NCBI GenBank assembly: GCA_038503075.1
Contig: JBCAML010000022.1
Coordinates: 124,001-188,000 of the forward strand
Direction of reading: 5' to 3'
Length of the DNA stretch: 64,000 nt
From: Gyromitra esculenta
Taxonomy: Eukaryota; Ascomycota; Pezizomycetes; Pezizales; Discinaceae
Shown: one piece after another, positions 46,662 through 58,607 of the stretch
Layout: every line of letters starts with the position of its first letter
Numbering within the stretch: position 1 is the stretch's first letter
The notes under the pieces: model-generated
The model's input: the letters and a program-made list of their open reading frames with translations, nothing else
Told to the model about the DNA's origin: nothing
Database searches by the model: none
Translations under genes and position numbers: made by a program

Positions 46662-49580
46662 ATTTAGCAAGGTCGTAATTAGTTAGTATAAAAGTAATGA
46701 TAGTGTTAAATACCATTTGCTTTTTCGCGGTGTTGGTCCTATCGTGTGGGAGTGGGGTTTGGGAGAGGTTATATTATGGAATTATCATAGGTTCTGGATA
46801 CGTCTGACGTCATATGTCGAGTGACGAAGCATGAATCTAAAGCGGAGTCGTCTCGCGACGTATCACATTTAGATAGCAGAGATGCTTGCGTAGGTGATAA
46901 GGGACTGAACATAACTTGTCGAGCCCCTTGATATTAAGACTGGTATCAGAAGTTACACTCATTCATCCGAAGTTTCGAGTGATGTATCATGATTTTAAGT
47001 ACCTGATATACGACCCAACACTCTGAAGTCTCAATATCTTAGGACTGAGTTAACAACCTCAAGATCAACTGTTATGGGTTCTTCATCCATGGAGCTATAG
47101 GTGATCGGAATTTTCGTAACACGTTAATAGTCACGCTTCGGCCACCCAGACAGGATCTTAGTCCTGACTTGCTTTTATTTGAGATAATGTACTAAGCTGT
47201 CTAGGTCTAGCGCACGGTTCACTTCTAGAAGTTAGAACTGTCAATACTATCTGCTTATAACATCAGGGGTTAGGTCACACAATGCTCAGAAAAATCATAG
47301 AGTACCGTGCCACGACGAAGGAATACGGCGCCCTGGGTGGACACGATATTCCAAATACTTTGACAACTTGGCGGGTTCTGTGATGGCTAATTTTAAAATA
47401 TAGCCAAGGCTTCGCGCCAGAAAGCGTGTAAGTCTTTTTCAGAGTAGACTTAAATTTCTTCCGCGTTTCCCCACTGCGCATGCGTAGTGTTTCTGCTCTC
47501 GATTATTTTATCCCAAATACTAATTTACATACATCTGGATAACGCTGACTAACTTCTGGAAAATTCTGGAAGAACTAAGCGAATATTCTCGGAGATAAGA
47601 TCAATACGTTATCTCGAACCAACCCTCAAACCGCACGGCCCGTGTGGGAATCTCCAAATATACTAAACCAACTCCTCTGACTCTCCCTGTGTCCTTCAAC
47701 CTCGCCACCGCATCCGTTTTCCTCGTTTTACTTGCATTTCTGCGAATGACCTCGATGAGGGATCAAGTATAGTGGGTCGGATCTCCAACCGCAACCTCCA
47801 ACGGCCAGCAGCGGGTGATCAAGCGTAAGTCCCACTCCGTACAAGTCGTTTCCCGCCACGGGGGCACTGCGATTCTCAGCGCTTATCCTCCCGTGGTATT
47901 TAAAGCTACTAAATCGATCCTAAAACGCTAGCCACAGGCCGCAAATACAGAATTTCCATGTTTACGGTGGATACTGACTCAGTAATATTTTTTCAGACTA
48001 TCAGGCATGCCTCTGATGCATGACACAGGGTCAGGGCTGTTGCACGTGCCGTTATCGCAGAGCAAAGTCGGATAGCGCCCGGGTGATATTTCATGATTGA
48101 TGATCCTTTGCCAATCGCAGTTAATCGCAGAGCCAAATTGCAAAAAACAACTTATACCGTACAACATATGATTTTAGCCACCCGTTGCTTACTGATGGGG
48201 GTTGTTGTTGGAAATACAACCCATTATAGTAGGTGTAGGTGGCGCAAAGTACTTAAGCTTGCGCATTGATACAAACTCTTGAGGGGGTGCTTAAGTTGAT
48301 AGGTTGTTTTTTTATACCTCTCTAAAGCCTTCACTATAGCGTCGGCTTGCAAGAGGGTTTTCGGAACTCTCAAGTTTCGCGGTAATTAATATATTATGCT
48401 ATTGCAGAGTACTTTTTCTAAATTCAAATTAGGCTTCACGATACCATGCGCGATCTTGCGGTACTTATAGCCAAACACCAGTTTTCCCATAATCCTCTTG
48501 CATCGCCGTGGCTCATGTATGCAAACACACAGATGAGCAAAAACACTAGAAGCTCGAGGAGGCAAGAATTCTCCAAGTCTTTCATGGGTACCGCGCTGCA
48601 GGAACTTTGAAGGATTACTCGAGCAGATATTAGAATCCTAGTTAACTATTCCCTTTCTATCGGTTTCTGTAACACCTCCTGCCTTGCTCTCCCAGGGCCA
48701 AGGCTTGGGCATCGGCGATAGTTAGTTGATACACTTCGCTTCGCGGGCTTCGTATATAGAGTCCTGTTCCTTCTCATCTATTGCCCCCTTCAGTCCCAAG
48801 ACAGCGTCTAGACAGAGGTATACGGATCATCAATGGTCACTCGCTCAGGACTACTATGGATACGAGAGGGGAGGCCGAGGAGGAGATAATAGGCAGAAAT
48901 GATCAGTAACGATGCATATGAGTTATGCTCCTTCCTTCTCAATCGGAATCAGTGGTACCGGTAGGCTCAGTTAACTCAGCTCCTACTGTGTTCAGCGGTC
49001 CCTACAGAATTATTCTTTAGCTCACTAAACCTTAGCTACACACACTAATAATTCAAAGCTATCAGTAAACACAGACACGGTAACATACTATACATAAGAT
49101 TTCTATGGAGTCACTACACTGCAACGTGTAAGCACCCTAGCCCTCCATACATGTAGGTTATTGGTAGCATAGTGCCATTATTAACATTTTACGCTAGCGC
49201 AGGTTTACTTTAGTCTACCAAGTTGTCACTAGAGTCACAGGGGTCATTAGACGGTATTTAATGAGTGATGTTAAAAGTGTGTGAAAAGGGTATAGCTTAA
49301 GAAATTCGAGTGAACCAAAATTGGAGGCTACGAAATACATGTATCTACTAATGGAAGTGTAGTTTACTGGTATCGATAGTCCTGGCAAAGTGGATAAAAC
49401 AAACCCGAGAAGTGATCTGCCTTGTCTAAGAAAAAGAGGAAGGGAAAGGAAGGAAAAAAACTAGCAATTCTCTCACAAAACGCCCCGCCCAAACACATAC
49501 TCTCCGTTCCCTCTGCTCCCTTGCATCCAACAAAGGGTATAAAAACGAAACAACCTCAGAGAGCGATACTCGAACGACTA
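46662..49580. other. gene-poor region
   Basis: No supported gene. A 62-codon minus ORF (48167-47979) has a Cys-containing stretch (LCDNGTCNSPDPVSCIRG) but no start or splice context. Two TACATGTA palindromes lie at 49148 and 49336. Confidence 0.5.
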
Positions 49581-50185
49581 CTAGTCTTCCCATATGGCCG
49601 TCTTCATTCTCTCTTTCTCTACCTCTTCCAATCGCTTCTTCTCTTTCTCTTCATCCTTTTTCTTCTTTTCAGCCGTCCTCACAGCATTATCGTACTCCCT
49701 CTGTTCCTTTGTGCTTTTCGTCCTCACCCCCAACGCCGCGCTAATCATTCTCCTTGCTACTGCATCCGTCGTCGTCGGTCTTTCAGCTCTCTCTCCACTT
49801 GTAGAGCCCCCGTCGCGTGTAAATGTGTCCGGCCCAGCATAACTTTCCTTGGGTGACCTAGGGCTTGCGATAGAGGATACACTCGAGGAATTCCGGGTGT
49901 GCCCTAACGCATATGGTGTGGTGGGAGTAGGGGGTGGTGGGGAAGGTATTTTTTCGGGGGTCTCGGCGGAGGATGCAACCTCTTCTTCAGAAGACTCCTC
50001 CGGTTCGTCGTCCCAAGACTCGGCAATAGGGGCCTTCTTCTTCTTCTTGGTGGGTGTTTTCCAGGAAGACTGCTGAGAGATGGAGAGGTGTGCGAGGCCA
50101 TCTGCAAGCTCTAGAGAAAGTTAGTTGGTGTTGAAGGCTCAGTGAAAGAGTGAGTGGGTGAACCTTTTGAAGAGGATTTGCTCAT
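49581..50185 (-). CDS. conserved fungal coiled-coil protein
   Basis: Model: exon 1 50185-50164 (22 nt) and exon 2 50110-49581, giving 183 aa. It begins MSKSSSKELADGLAHLSI, followed by a Lys run, an acidic SWDDEPEESSEEE stretch, and a Pro/Ser-rich middle. Then come the conserved TDAVARRMISAALGVRT and a charged coiled coil (EKKKKDEEKEKKRLEEVEKE), ending MKTAIWED. The TDAVARRM block and terminal WED look like a protein family I have seen as uncharacterised in many ascomycetes; no function is claimed. The donor AAG|GTTCAC is weaker than usual, so the first exon is the least certain part. The opposite strand also shows ORFs but without this domain order. Confidence 0.7.
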
Positions 50186-50940
50186 TTTGGGCAAACAGAA
50201 ACCGAATGAAGATTATGCCTAGAGGTCTGCGAGGTTTCCTGAGAGAGAACTAAGGCCGTGGAGGTCATAGAAAAGGAGGGCCCAAATTCCAATCCAACTA
50301 GACTTGGAGGCTGGGACGGAGGCTGGGATTTCACGAACACTGAAGCTTAGCAGAACTTCGTAATGTCTCTCACTCCAATATACACAGAAAATTTTCTACT
50401 ACCCTCATAAAACATAGTAACCTGAATGGATGTGATAGATGCCTTTCTATCCAAGATTATGTGCATGTTTCGAAGGACAGCCTATGAAAAGTCTCCCTAA
50501 GTGCAGTTCTAGGGTCAGGGTTAAGCAAACGAAGCTTAATCGGTCTTGGCGGGGTAACGGATAATGGTTAGGCGCAGCATCGTGACGACCAAGGTCTGAG
50601 GTGTTCACGGCTTCGTGATTCCCCACAAAACAGCTCTGGGTTCTCCGCTAAGGTGTAAGCTTCTCCACTTGGGTACTTATATCCGTTTGGAACTGCGGGG
50701 TTGAATGTTTGTTCATATCTAATTGGTTGTTTAAGTAGCCCCCATAGTCGTACTTATCTCCAGCTCTATTGTGCCAGTTTAGAGTATGTTCACGCATGAG
50801 CACGATCGATTGACCTCCTGCCAACCTTGAGCTTAAAACTGTACTTAGTCGGGACAGAGAGCGAGCACCTTGATATTCTTATCGATACCAATATACCCCC
50901 CATTTGCTTCAACTTCAGTTATCGATAGTGCTTTGGCGCA
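50186..50940. other. divergent intergenic region
   Basis: Separates the minus-strand coiled-coil gene from the plus-strand ligase gene, so it should contain both promoters. No specific motif recognised. Confidence 0.5.
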
Positions 50941-53616
50941 ATGCAACGATTACTTAGACACCATGCGCCTGCAAGGTCTCGTGGGTTATTACCACCCCGG
51001 AATTATTACTCTACTATCGAGCAGACGCTTTTACGAACGCCAGTGATTCATCGACCTCATGATGACAATTACAAAAAGACGCTGGTTAATTTGAAAATCA
51101 ATGAAACCACGAGGGTTATGTACCAAGGTTTCACAGGTTTGCGCCCCCACGACGGGCTGGAATCTCATTGAGAAGTCTATCTAATGCTTCATTTGGTACA
51201 ATAGGAAGACATGTGAGTGACTTAAATAGATATAGAGTATTCTTTCTATAGTTAGCTTACCACTTAACTGTATCCTTGTTTTTGTCTTTACTGCCGATTT
51301 AGGATGCGTTATATTTTGGAATCACCTTTGCTACAAAATTATTAACACCACCTCCCGTCCTAGGCTACCGCAAACGCACACCAATCAATTGATTACGGAA
51401 CTAGAGTTGTAGGTGGTGTCAGCCCCGGGAAAAGCGGAGCACATCTGGGCCTTCCTCTTTTCCCGACCATGAGAGAGGCAGTAAAATATATAAAACCAGA
51501 TGTAACAGCCGTCTTTGTTGCCGCACAACATGCTGCTGCAGCGATCAGAGAGGCTATTGAGATTGAGCTACCTCTGGTTGTGGCTGTGGCTGAACACGTC
51601 CCTGTTCATGATATGATGCAAGTGTGTAATCCATACAATTTCCTTCATTTTTTTTTTTGCTTTTTGCAAAGGTTGTGTAGCTAAAGTGCATTTGTAGATT
51701 CATAGCATGCTTAAAACACAATCCAAGACTCGTCTTGTCGGCGCTAATTGTCCCGGCATCATTAATCCGCGAACTCGCACTCGTATTGGCTTCATGCCCC
51801 ACCCTTCGTTCCTTCCTGGCTGTATTGGCATCGTTGCCAAATCCGGCACCCTCTCTTATGAAGCTGTCTCTTCTACAACCACTTCCGGCCTCGGTCAATC
51901 ACTTGTGATTGGTGTAGGCGGCGATTGGATTGCCGGAACCACGCTTATAGACGGTGTTCAGATATTGCTAGAAGACGAAGCTACAGAAGGAATTGTTATT
52001 ATTGGAGAGATTGGGGGGAATACAGAGATTGGGGTGGCAGAAATGCTAAAGGAGTGGAGAGGTAAACCAAAGCCAGTAATGGGATTAATTGGAGGGTTGA
52101 CAGCGCTAGAGGGAAGAGTTATGGGGCATGCAGGAGCGGTGAGAGGAGTGGGAGATGTTGGACCAAAGGAGAAGATCAGAGCTGTATATGTTCCTTTTAC
52201 CTTTCTCACGATCATTGACATATGGTCAAAATATACGCTAACTCTTACTGGAACCAGCTTGAGGATGCTGGTGTAGTCATGGTCGCCGACCCTGCTTATT
52301 TTGGTCCCGGGATGCAGAAACTACTCGGGGGAAAACCGTCATTGCAACAAGTAAATAGCATAGGCCTTGGTCAGGTAAGCGCTACAAGCATTCTCCCACC
52401 CCAAGCTGTGTAGTGTAAGACTTAGTTAGCGAAATTCTCCAGATACGCGCCTACCACAGCGCCGCTACCTGGTCCCCTAGAAGGACATCGAATCAGCACC
52501 CTATATCTATGCAACAGCATCGCACCCTTCATGTCCAAGAATACGAAGCAACTAGTCTTCTTACCGAGCACTCGCCAACCCCACTACTTATCTCCCCAGA
52601 CCCTATCCCTCCCGAAGAAGGCAGCAGAACTTTTTCCCTTGCTCTCACAATTGACCGTACCTCTGGCACTCCCTGCTTCTTCGCCTCCTCCCTTACTTCA
52701 GAACTTACAGGTTTTGCACTAGACTACTCCCATACTTCGCCACCATCAGACTTGACAGCATCTATTGCTGGACATATAGAACTCCCAGAAAAGGCCAGAG
52801 ATCAGCTGGCCCACCTGTTATCAGTTCTATGGGAGGCCTTCAAGAAAACAGAAGCATATACCCTAAACCTAAAGAAAGTTGTAGTCGATCGTCATGGGGA
52901 GATAACGATTACAGGAAGTGGCATTGATAAAAAGGGAAGCAGAGACTTGGAATTCATATTCGATGATGCAGCTTTCAGGAGTGCGGGAAGAAAAGGAGAT
53001 TTACATTCGTTAAGGCACCTGGAACACGAGATCCCCGAGGAGGTGGAGGCGGGGAGGGCAGGCATTGCATATGTGAAGTTGCCCGGCGGTAACGATGCAA
53101 ATATCGGTACACTTGGTACGTGTCAATAACAAAGAGAAGATATGAACTAGACGATCTCTAACAAAATACACCATGCAAAGTTAATGGCGCGGGGCTTTCT
53201 ATGAATACTTGTGACGTTATCGTTCACCATGGTGGCCATCCTGCCAACTTCCTCGATACTGGCGGCAAGGCGACGAAGGATACTGTAAAGGAGTCTTTTC
53301 GACTACTTTTGAAGGACCAACGCGTTAAGGCGGTAATAGTTAATATATTCGGTGGACTGACACTATGCGACATGATTGCTGAGGGGATCATAATTGCATT
53401 TGAAGAACTGGGTGTGAAGGTTCCTGTAGTGGTAAGGTTGAGGGGAGCGGGTGAAGAGTTGGGTAAGAAGCTGGTATGTTTCGGCAACGCCATCACTTGG
53501 AGTGATACTGTGTAGCTAATGGTTAATAGATACGAGAAAGTGGATTGCCATTATATCCATTCGACGATTTGGAAGATGCGGTGAGGAAGGTTATTGCTTT
53601 AGCAAACGAACAATAG
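50941..53616 (+). CDS. fused succinyl-CoA ligase-like alpha-beta protein
   Basis: Eight-exon model: 50941-51136, 51205-51212, 51364-51621, 51698-52183, 52258-52374, 52497-53115, 53181-53473 and 53530-53616, giving 687 aa. All phases fit. The N-terminus ([15 protein letters not shown]) looks mitochondrial. The alpha half has the CoA-binding [20 protein letters not shown] and [10 protein letters not shown], then [10 protein letters not shown] and the phospho-His site [10 protein letters not shown]. The beta half starts near [12 protein letters not shown] and has [24 protein letters not shown] and [12 protein letters not shown], ending [15 protein letters not shown]. In most organisms these are separate subunits of the TCA-cycle enzyme. 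The beta nucleotide-binding (ATP-grasp) part is about 60 residues shorter than normal and poorly matched, so activity may be altered. Fused versions occur in fungi. Confidence 0.85.
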
Positions 53617-56467
53617 AGGAAATATGAGAAATTAGCTGAAGGCTAGACCCATATCATGATACCTAGATGGAGGTATATATTTGTTTTTGAATCATAATCA
53701 ACTTATTTACTTTGTATTACGTTATCATCATTATCATTATAAGCAATACAGATGATTAGAAGTTCGCACCAGCGTAGCGGTTTCGCTCAAAATTTCTCTA
53801 CCAGAGCGGACGCAAGCTAGAAAAGTACTCTCTCTAAGTCGAAATAAGAGATACTTTTTAGGGAAGCGTAGTGAAGTAATAACTCAAACACTGCAATTCA
53901 TTAGGCTCGTTCCCATCTCTTGCTGCGTTGGCTGATGCGCGCCATAAGAAAAACTGCTTACTGGGGTTGGCACGAGGCTAGTAATGAACACGAATCATAA
54001 GATGTCGAATTACCCCAAAACACGTAGCGAAATCGTGATACTCCACCCCTCCAGTCTGTCGTACTCTTCTGTGATTTTCAAAATCTCGCATACCATCATT
54101 TACTCCCCAAATAGGTGTAAAAGCACTTAGCCTCATCAAGGGCATCCTAATAGTACAGTACGAGAAAATGGGGTGAATCTACTACTGTATAACTGGGAAA
54201 TGCAAGCTTGATTCTGGTGAACTACCGCATTTACGTTAAGAATCCAGTATTGCTTCAGCATTTTTTCAGGATGCCGCACATACGCTGTACAAGTTGCATC
54301 CCCTTTTTTGATTCTGTAGTTAAATGCAATCCTGGCCAAGGCATACGCGCATACTCTTCCTTTTTCATGCTCACCCAGTTTTAAACGATGATCTAGAGAT
54401 TTGTAGACATCAACATATTACTGCAGTAGATTCTCCAAAGTACTCCTTTCATCATTCACGGCTCCAGAGTGACCTCTTTCGCTCAAATAGAGACTTTGCG
54501 CTTTTGGGTCAGCCCTGATTTTTGACCAACCAGAAGCTGATCTGCACCAATCAAATTGCTAGAAATCGGAGCTGGATCTATTTGCGCAGTCTCTAATATC
54601 AATACAAACCATAACCACCATCGGTTCTGATGTTTACGTCCGGGTAAGCTTTACTAAGCATGATATAAAGTTCGCGTGTTGCAACCAGTCCTTATCTCAT
54701 TCTGTCTGCACTAAGTAACTCCCATCCTCGAGCGCACATTCCAAACCGCTCAATTACCCGGACATAGTAGCCGTTTGAAACTTACACGCGATCCAAGAAC
54801 TATCCAGCATTAGTACTTCGCTGTACCGCGCATCGGCGCACAGATAGAAACTAAGTTTTCAGCAATTTTTTACAATTCTTCATTTTATTTTGCACTAATC
54901 GATGTTTGCTTGATGCGAATTATTCCAGTATCAATTTTAGTGATTCTAGAAGCAAGACAAAAATCTAGCATCCTCAAAAGAGCCACCTAAAGTCTAAGTT
55001 TCATGGCAGAAAAAATAACCAGCCCATACCAAATTAGTGCCCTCCAAGATCACAGCAGCCAAGAAGCACGCACAAACATGCGAGTGACACCCCATGACTA
55101 AATCACTGTAATTCCCACGCTTCAATCGCCTAGACATGTGTATCGGCCCATCCTTACCTAAAATTATATATAGCATCCCTAACGCCGCCTAAACTCGACG
55201 GACAGGGGTGTTTATTGTTATCCGAACCCTGATCACCCCCGGGGCTTCCCGCACGAAAAGGAATGATCGGGGGGGAATAACTAATCTTGTTCGTGTATCA
55301 TCTCCAGCGCGTCGAATTAGCTGCCTTGCCACCACCGCTTCCTCGGCTCGGACGAGTTCTTAGCGAGGATCATCACATTCCTTTCGTATTCAACCACCCA
55401 CGCGCGCGCACGCTCATCGCCCGTGTTTGAGCTGATTTAGGACACTGAGGCGAACGAGTGATACTCTGTGACTGCATTATTCTTACATCATACGATAAGA
55501 CCCAGGTGTGGTTGGAGGAACTCCAAGGATCCGGTTTCTGTTGCATGATATTCCTGTCTCCTTTCCTATTCGAAACTAGCAGGGAAGAGTGAGTGAAGGA
55601 AAAGAAGTGACTAGAACAAAAAAAAGGCGAGAGTGGAGAGTGAGAAAGGAATGTAAATAGTTATTCCAATAGGCTTCCCTCCTTCCCAAGTGTGGAGCCC
55701 TCCGATCATTTATCATCATCACATAATAAAAATGCAAGACAACGAAAGATCTAGAAGCTCCGCCTCAGAAATGAAAAGGTTAAGGTCAAACAAGGACAAA
55801 CGCGATGATGCAGGCAAGGAACATGCAGCCCAAACCTTTTCCGCCCTCCCATCAATAATCGCTGCAAGAATTGTGCTCTCCATAAAAACGGCGGATAGGC
55901 GGAGGTAACGTAGGTTAAAAGATTGCGGCAGCGCCTCCCCCTTGCCGTACGTATTCTACCTCCCCTGCCATGATAAAGAGCTAAAACTATCCGAGAAAAA
56001 AAAACTCAAAAAACACCACACACACCCCACCATAGGACATAGGTAATAAGAATAGGAATAATAAAAAAACCAATGGTGAAGAAGAAGAGTAAAGTGATAA
56101 GAAAGAAAAGAACCCTATTCTCCCATCATCGTAAAAATTCGTAATTGTCGTTCGTAGCCGTGGATATTGCAGTACCCTATATAACCTGTCCCAAATCTCC
56201 ATATCGCGCGCCCAAGACGGCGCAAACCGATAGTGAAGTGAATATAGGAGTGGTCAGATGGCCATGACAAAAAACGAGAAAAAAAACGAGAGATAAGAAA
56301 AACAATTAACAAATTCCCATGCCTACACCGATTTTCTCACAAAAAAAACCTCCAGCTCCCATTCCACTTTCTCTTTCCTTTGATCTAACATTCTAGCCTG
56401 GTTTGATTGTAAATATCGAAGCTATGTTGCTATGTTTAGATCGTCCGAGCGGGCATGCCGCGAGGAT
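53617..56467. other. intergenic region
   Basis: No firm gene. A short basic ORF from ATG at 55733 (MQDNERSRSSASEMKRLRSN, 58 codons) could be a small gene or an exon, but nothing supports it beyond composition. Purine-rich runs precede the SUMO gene's 3' end. Confidence 0.5.
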
Positions 56468-57270
56468 TTAGTAGGAACCACCGATTTGTTCTTGATGAAC
56501 CTCAAGAGTATCGCCGTCTTGCATATCGAGCTATTTAACCAACAATGTCAGTAATCATTTAATTTCACCAAGCAACGAATGAACATTGAGGTTGAAAAAC
56601 ACGGCAGTTGACGATCCAGCGAACAAGCCTGAAGTCCGTTCCCAGACGGGGGAGAAAACAAGCATTATTCCGATAGGAAAGTAGCGCTCCCAACAAAACA
56701 TGTAGTGGAAATACATGGATACGCTCGTTGGACGAACAAGCAGTAGAGAGAAATGAATGGGATAGAGCTCTCCCCAGATCGACCAACGTTCTCGTCAGCG
56801 TGGTGGAGAAGAAGAGAAACGCGTGAAGATCTCGCGAAAGAAAAACTCTAATCATCGCCACCCTGATGAGGAAGGATGGGATGATAGGTCTTCCCAAGAA
56901 CCCCCCCTCCGCACTCTAAGAGTTTGCCTCAAACCCCACCAACCGCTCAACGTGACAATCTCGCTTGTGAAAGGGAAGATAAAAAAACGCGTCCAAACGA
57001 AGATGATTGTGATAGCGAGGCACTTACACTCTCTGGACTGTCGTTACCCTGGACCCTGGTCCCGTCGAACAGAAACCTGACGCTATTCGGCGCCTTCCCC
57101 TGACGATCACAAAACGCGTCCATCAACTTCTTCAGCTGTGTCGTGCGTTTGATCTTGAAGAAGACCTCGTTATTTCCGTCGGTGACCTTGATGTTGAGGT
57201 GCTCGCTCGCGGCCTCCTCAGGCTTGGGGGGTGGGATCGAGTTATCGTTGGCACCTGGCTCAGAGCTCAT
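56468..57270 (-). CDS. SMT3: SUMO (ubiquitin-like modifier)
   Basis: Model: exon 1 57270-57028 and exon 2 56530-56468, giving 101 aa. The intron is unusually long for this window (497 nt; GTAAGT...AAATAG, with ACTGAC about 20 nt upstream of the acceptor). The protein has a flexible N-terminus and then the SUMO fold: HLNIKVTDGNNEVFFKIKRT, TQLKKLMDAFCDRQG and VRFLFDGTRVQGNDSPES. It ends LDMQDGDTLEVHQEQIGGSY. The Gly-Gly would be exposed after removal of the two-residue tail by a Ulp protease. It is conjugated to lysines of nuclear and other proteins. Exon joining restores the conserved DSPESLDMQDGDTLEV order. Confidence 0.95.
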
Positions 57271-58023
57271 TTTCGGATTTTCGAGGTGGTGGTTGTAGTG
57301 GGTGTTTGTGGTGTTTCGTGGGGGGTTAGGAGTGGATGAGAGGGATGAGCTTAGAGGCTAGGGAGAATGGGGGTGGGACAGGGGAAGAGGGATGGAGGTT
57401 GGATGGAGGGAGAAGAAACAGGAGGGGTGGTTGTGGTTGAGGAACAAAGACGAAGGGGGGTGAATGACTAACGGGGCAGGAGGGGTTTGTGTGGAACAGA
57501 TGTGGCTTGGCGGGGAAGGTGTGAGGCTGATATTTGTGAATCCCGAGACACGCCAGGGAACCGACAGATGCGGGGGGGAAAGGGAGAGAAGGAAGAACAC
57601 GCCCTTCAACTCCATCAGATTCTCCCTGTCAGGGTGATTCTCGATTCACAGTGAACAGTCTAGATTCGTATCGTGCATGTTTGTGTTTCCTCAGGCTACA
57701 TGGTCACAATTTTCTGAATGGAGAATGTTTGTCCAAATCCAGCGTGTTTGACCCTGTGCGTTTTCACTCATTCTGGACACTTCCTGCCTTCCAACTTGCT
57801 GTGATGACTTCATTGATCTGCTTTCCCTGGTCAGCGCCTGCACGCCTGCTGTGACCCTTCCCTATGTATGTACGGGTGACAGACGGGTAGAGTACAGATC
57901 TCATCGACATCCGGCGAATTAATTTGTACCCCGATCTCGCTCCTCTCTCTATCTATCTGTCATTAGAGTACCTACATACAATATAAGCTATCTCTGCTAT
58001 ATTCGTTTCCGTGGTCGCCGACA
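57271..58023. promoter_or_regulatory. divergent promoter region, SMT3 and CMC4
   Basis: Purine/pyrimidine-biased sequence between two divergently transcribed genes. A long ORF at 57615-57358 (minus) is low-complexity and not credited. Confidence 0.4.
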
Positions 58024-58607
58024 ATGGTATGTAGCATATGCTGTCTTGTCCCAGCCTCGGGCAGATGTCCTGAACGCAAGTTTCGCTGGGTATCGAGAAC
58101 ATATTCGCTGACCTGAAACTGCCGTTCCACTTCCAGCCAAAGAGCCTCGAAGAAGCCCTGCGAACGGATCCGCCCTGCTATCCCCGCGCCGTGAGTCACA
58201 TGTGTTCTGAAATATCCGTTTTTCACATTCTTTCTTTCCTTTTTTGTTGCTATGCTCTCTTTTAACGCTCTCCCTCAATTGCAATTGCGGTGCATACATA
58301 TTATGTATGCGCACAAACGAGCATGGGCGAGGCAGCTAACGAATACAAATCCACACGGATATATCCTCAGTGCGCGATCCAAACGTGCTTACAGAAAAGC
58401 AACTATGACGAATCCCGGTGCGCACCCTTGATCGACGCGCTGTTCGAGTGCTGTGCAGAAATGTATAAACGGGAAGGACCGGGTGCGAAGAACACAACTT
58501 GCTGCCCAAAAGAGAACCTGTTGAAGTTGAAGATGGAGCAGCGTGAGAAGGAGAAAACGAAGGGGGAGGGGGAGGAAGTAAGTGGTGTTGAGACTCGACG
58601 ACGGTAA
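58024..58607 (+). CDS. CMC4: Cmc4-like twin Cys mitochondrial protein
   Basis: Model: exon 1 58024-58026 (the ATG alone), exon 2 58137-58190 and exon 3 58371-58607, giving 97 aa. The first intron is GTATGT...TTCCAG and the second GTGAGT...CTCAG, with a GCTAAC branch site. The mature core has PCYPRACAIQTCLQKSNYDE followed by SRCAPLIDALFECCAEMYKR and TTCCPK, the cysteine layout of the Cmc4 family. These are small intermembrane-space proteins folded by the Mia40 relay. Family members are about 70-80 aa; the Lys/Glu-rich tail here is longer. A run without introns from the ATG at 58290 would drop the first Cys pair, so the spliced model is preferred. Confidence 0.8.

Noticed and set aside
52375..52496. 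Possibility that the alpha and beta halves of the ligase are two genes
   Set aside because: A GTAAGC donor at 52375 and a CAG acceptor at 52496 join in phase 0, and no stop codon plus promoter-length gap separates them.
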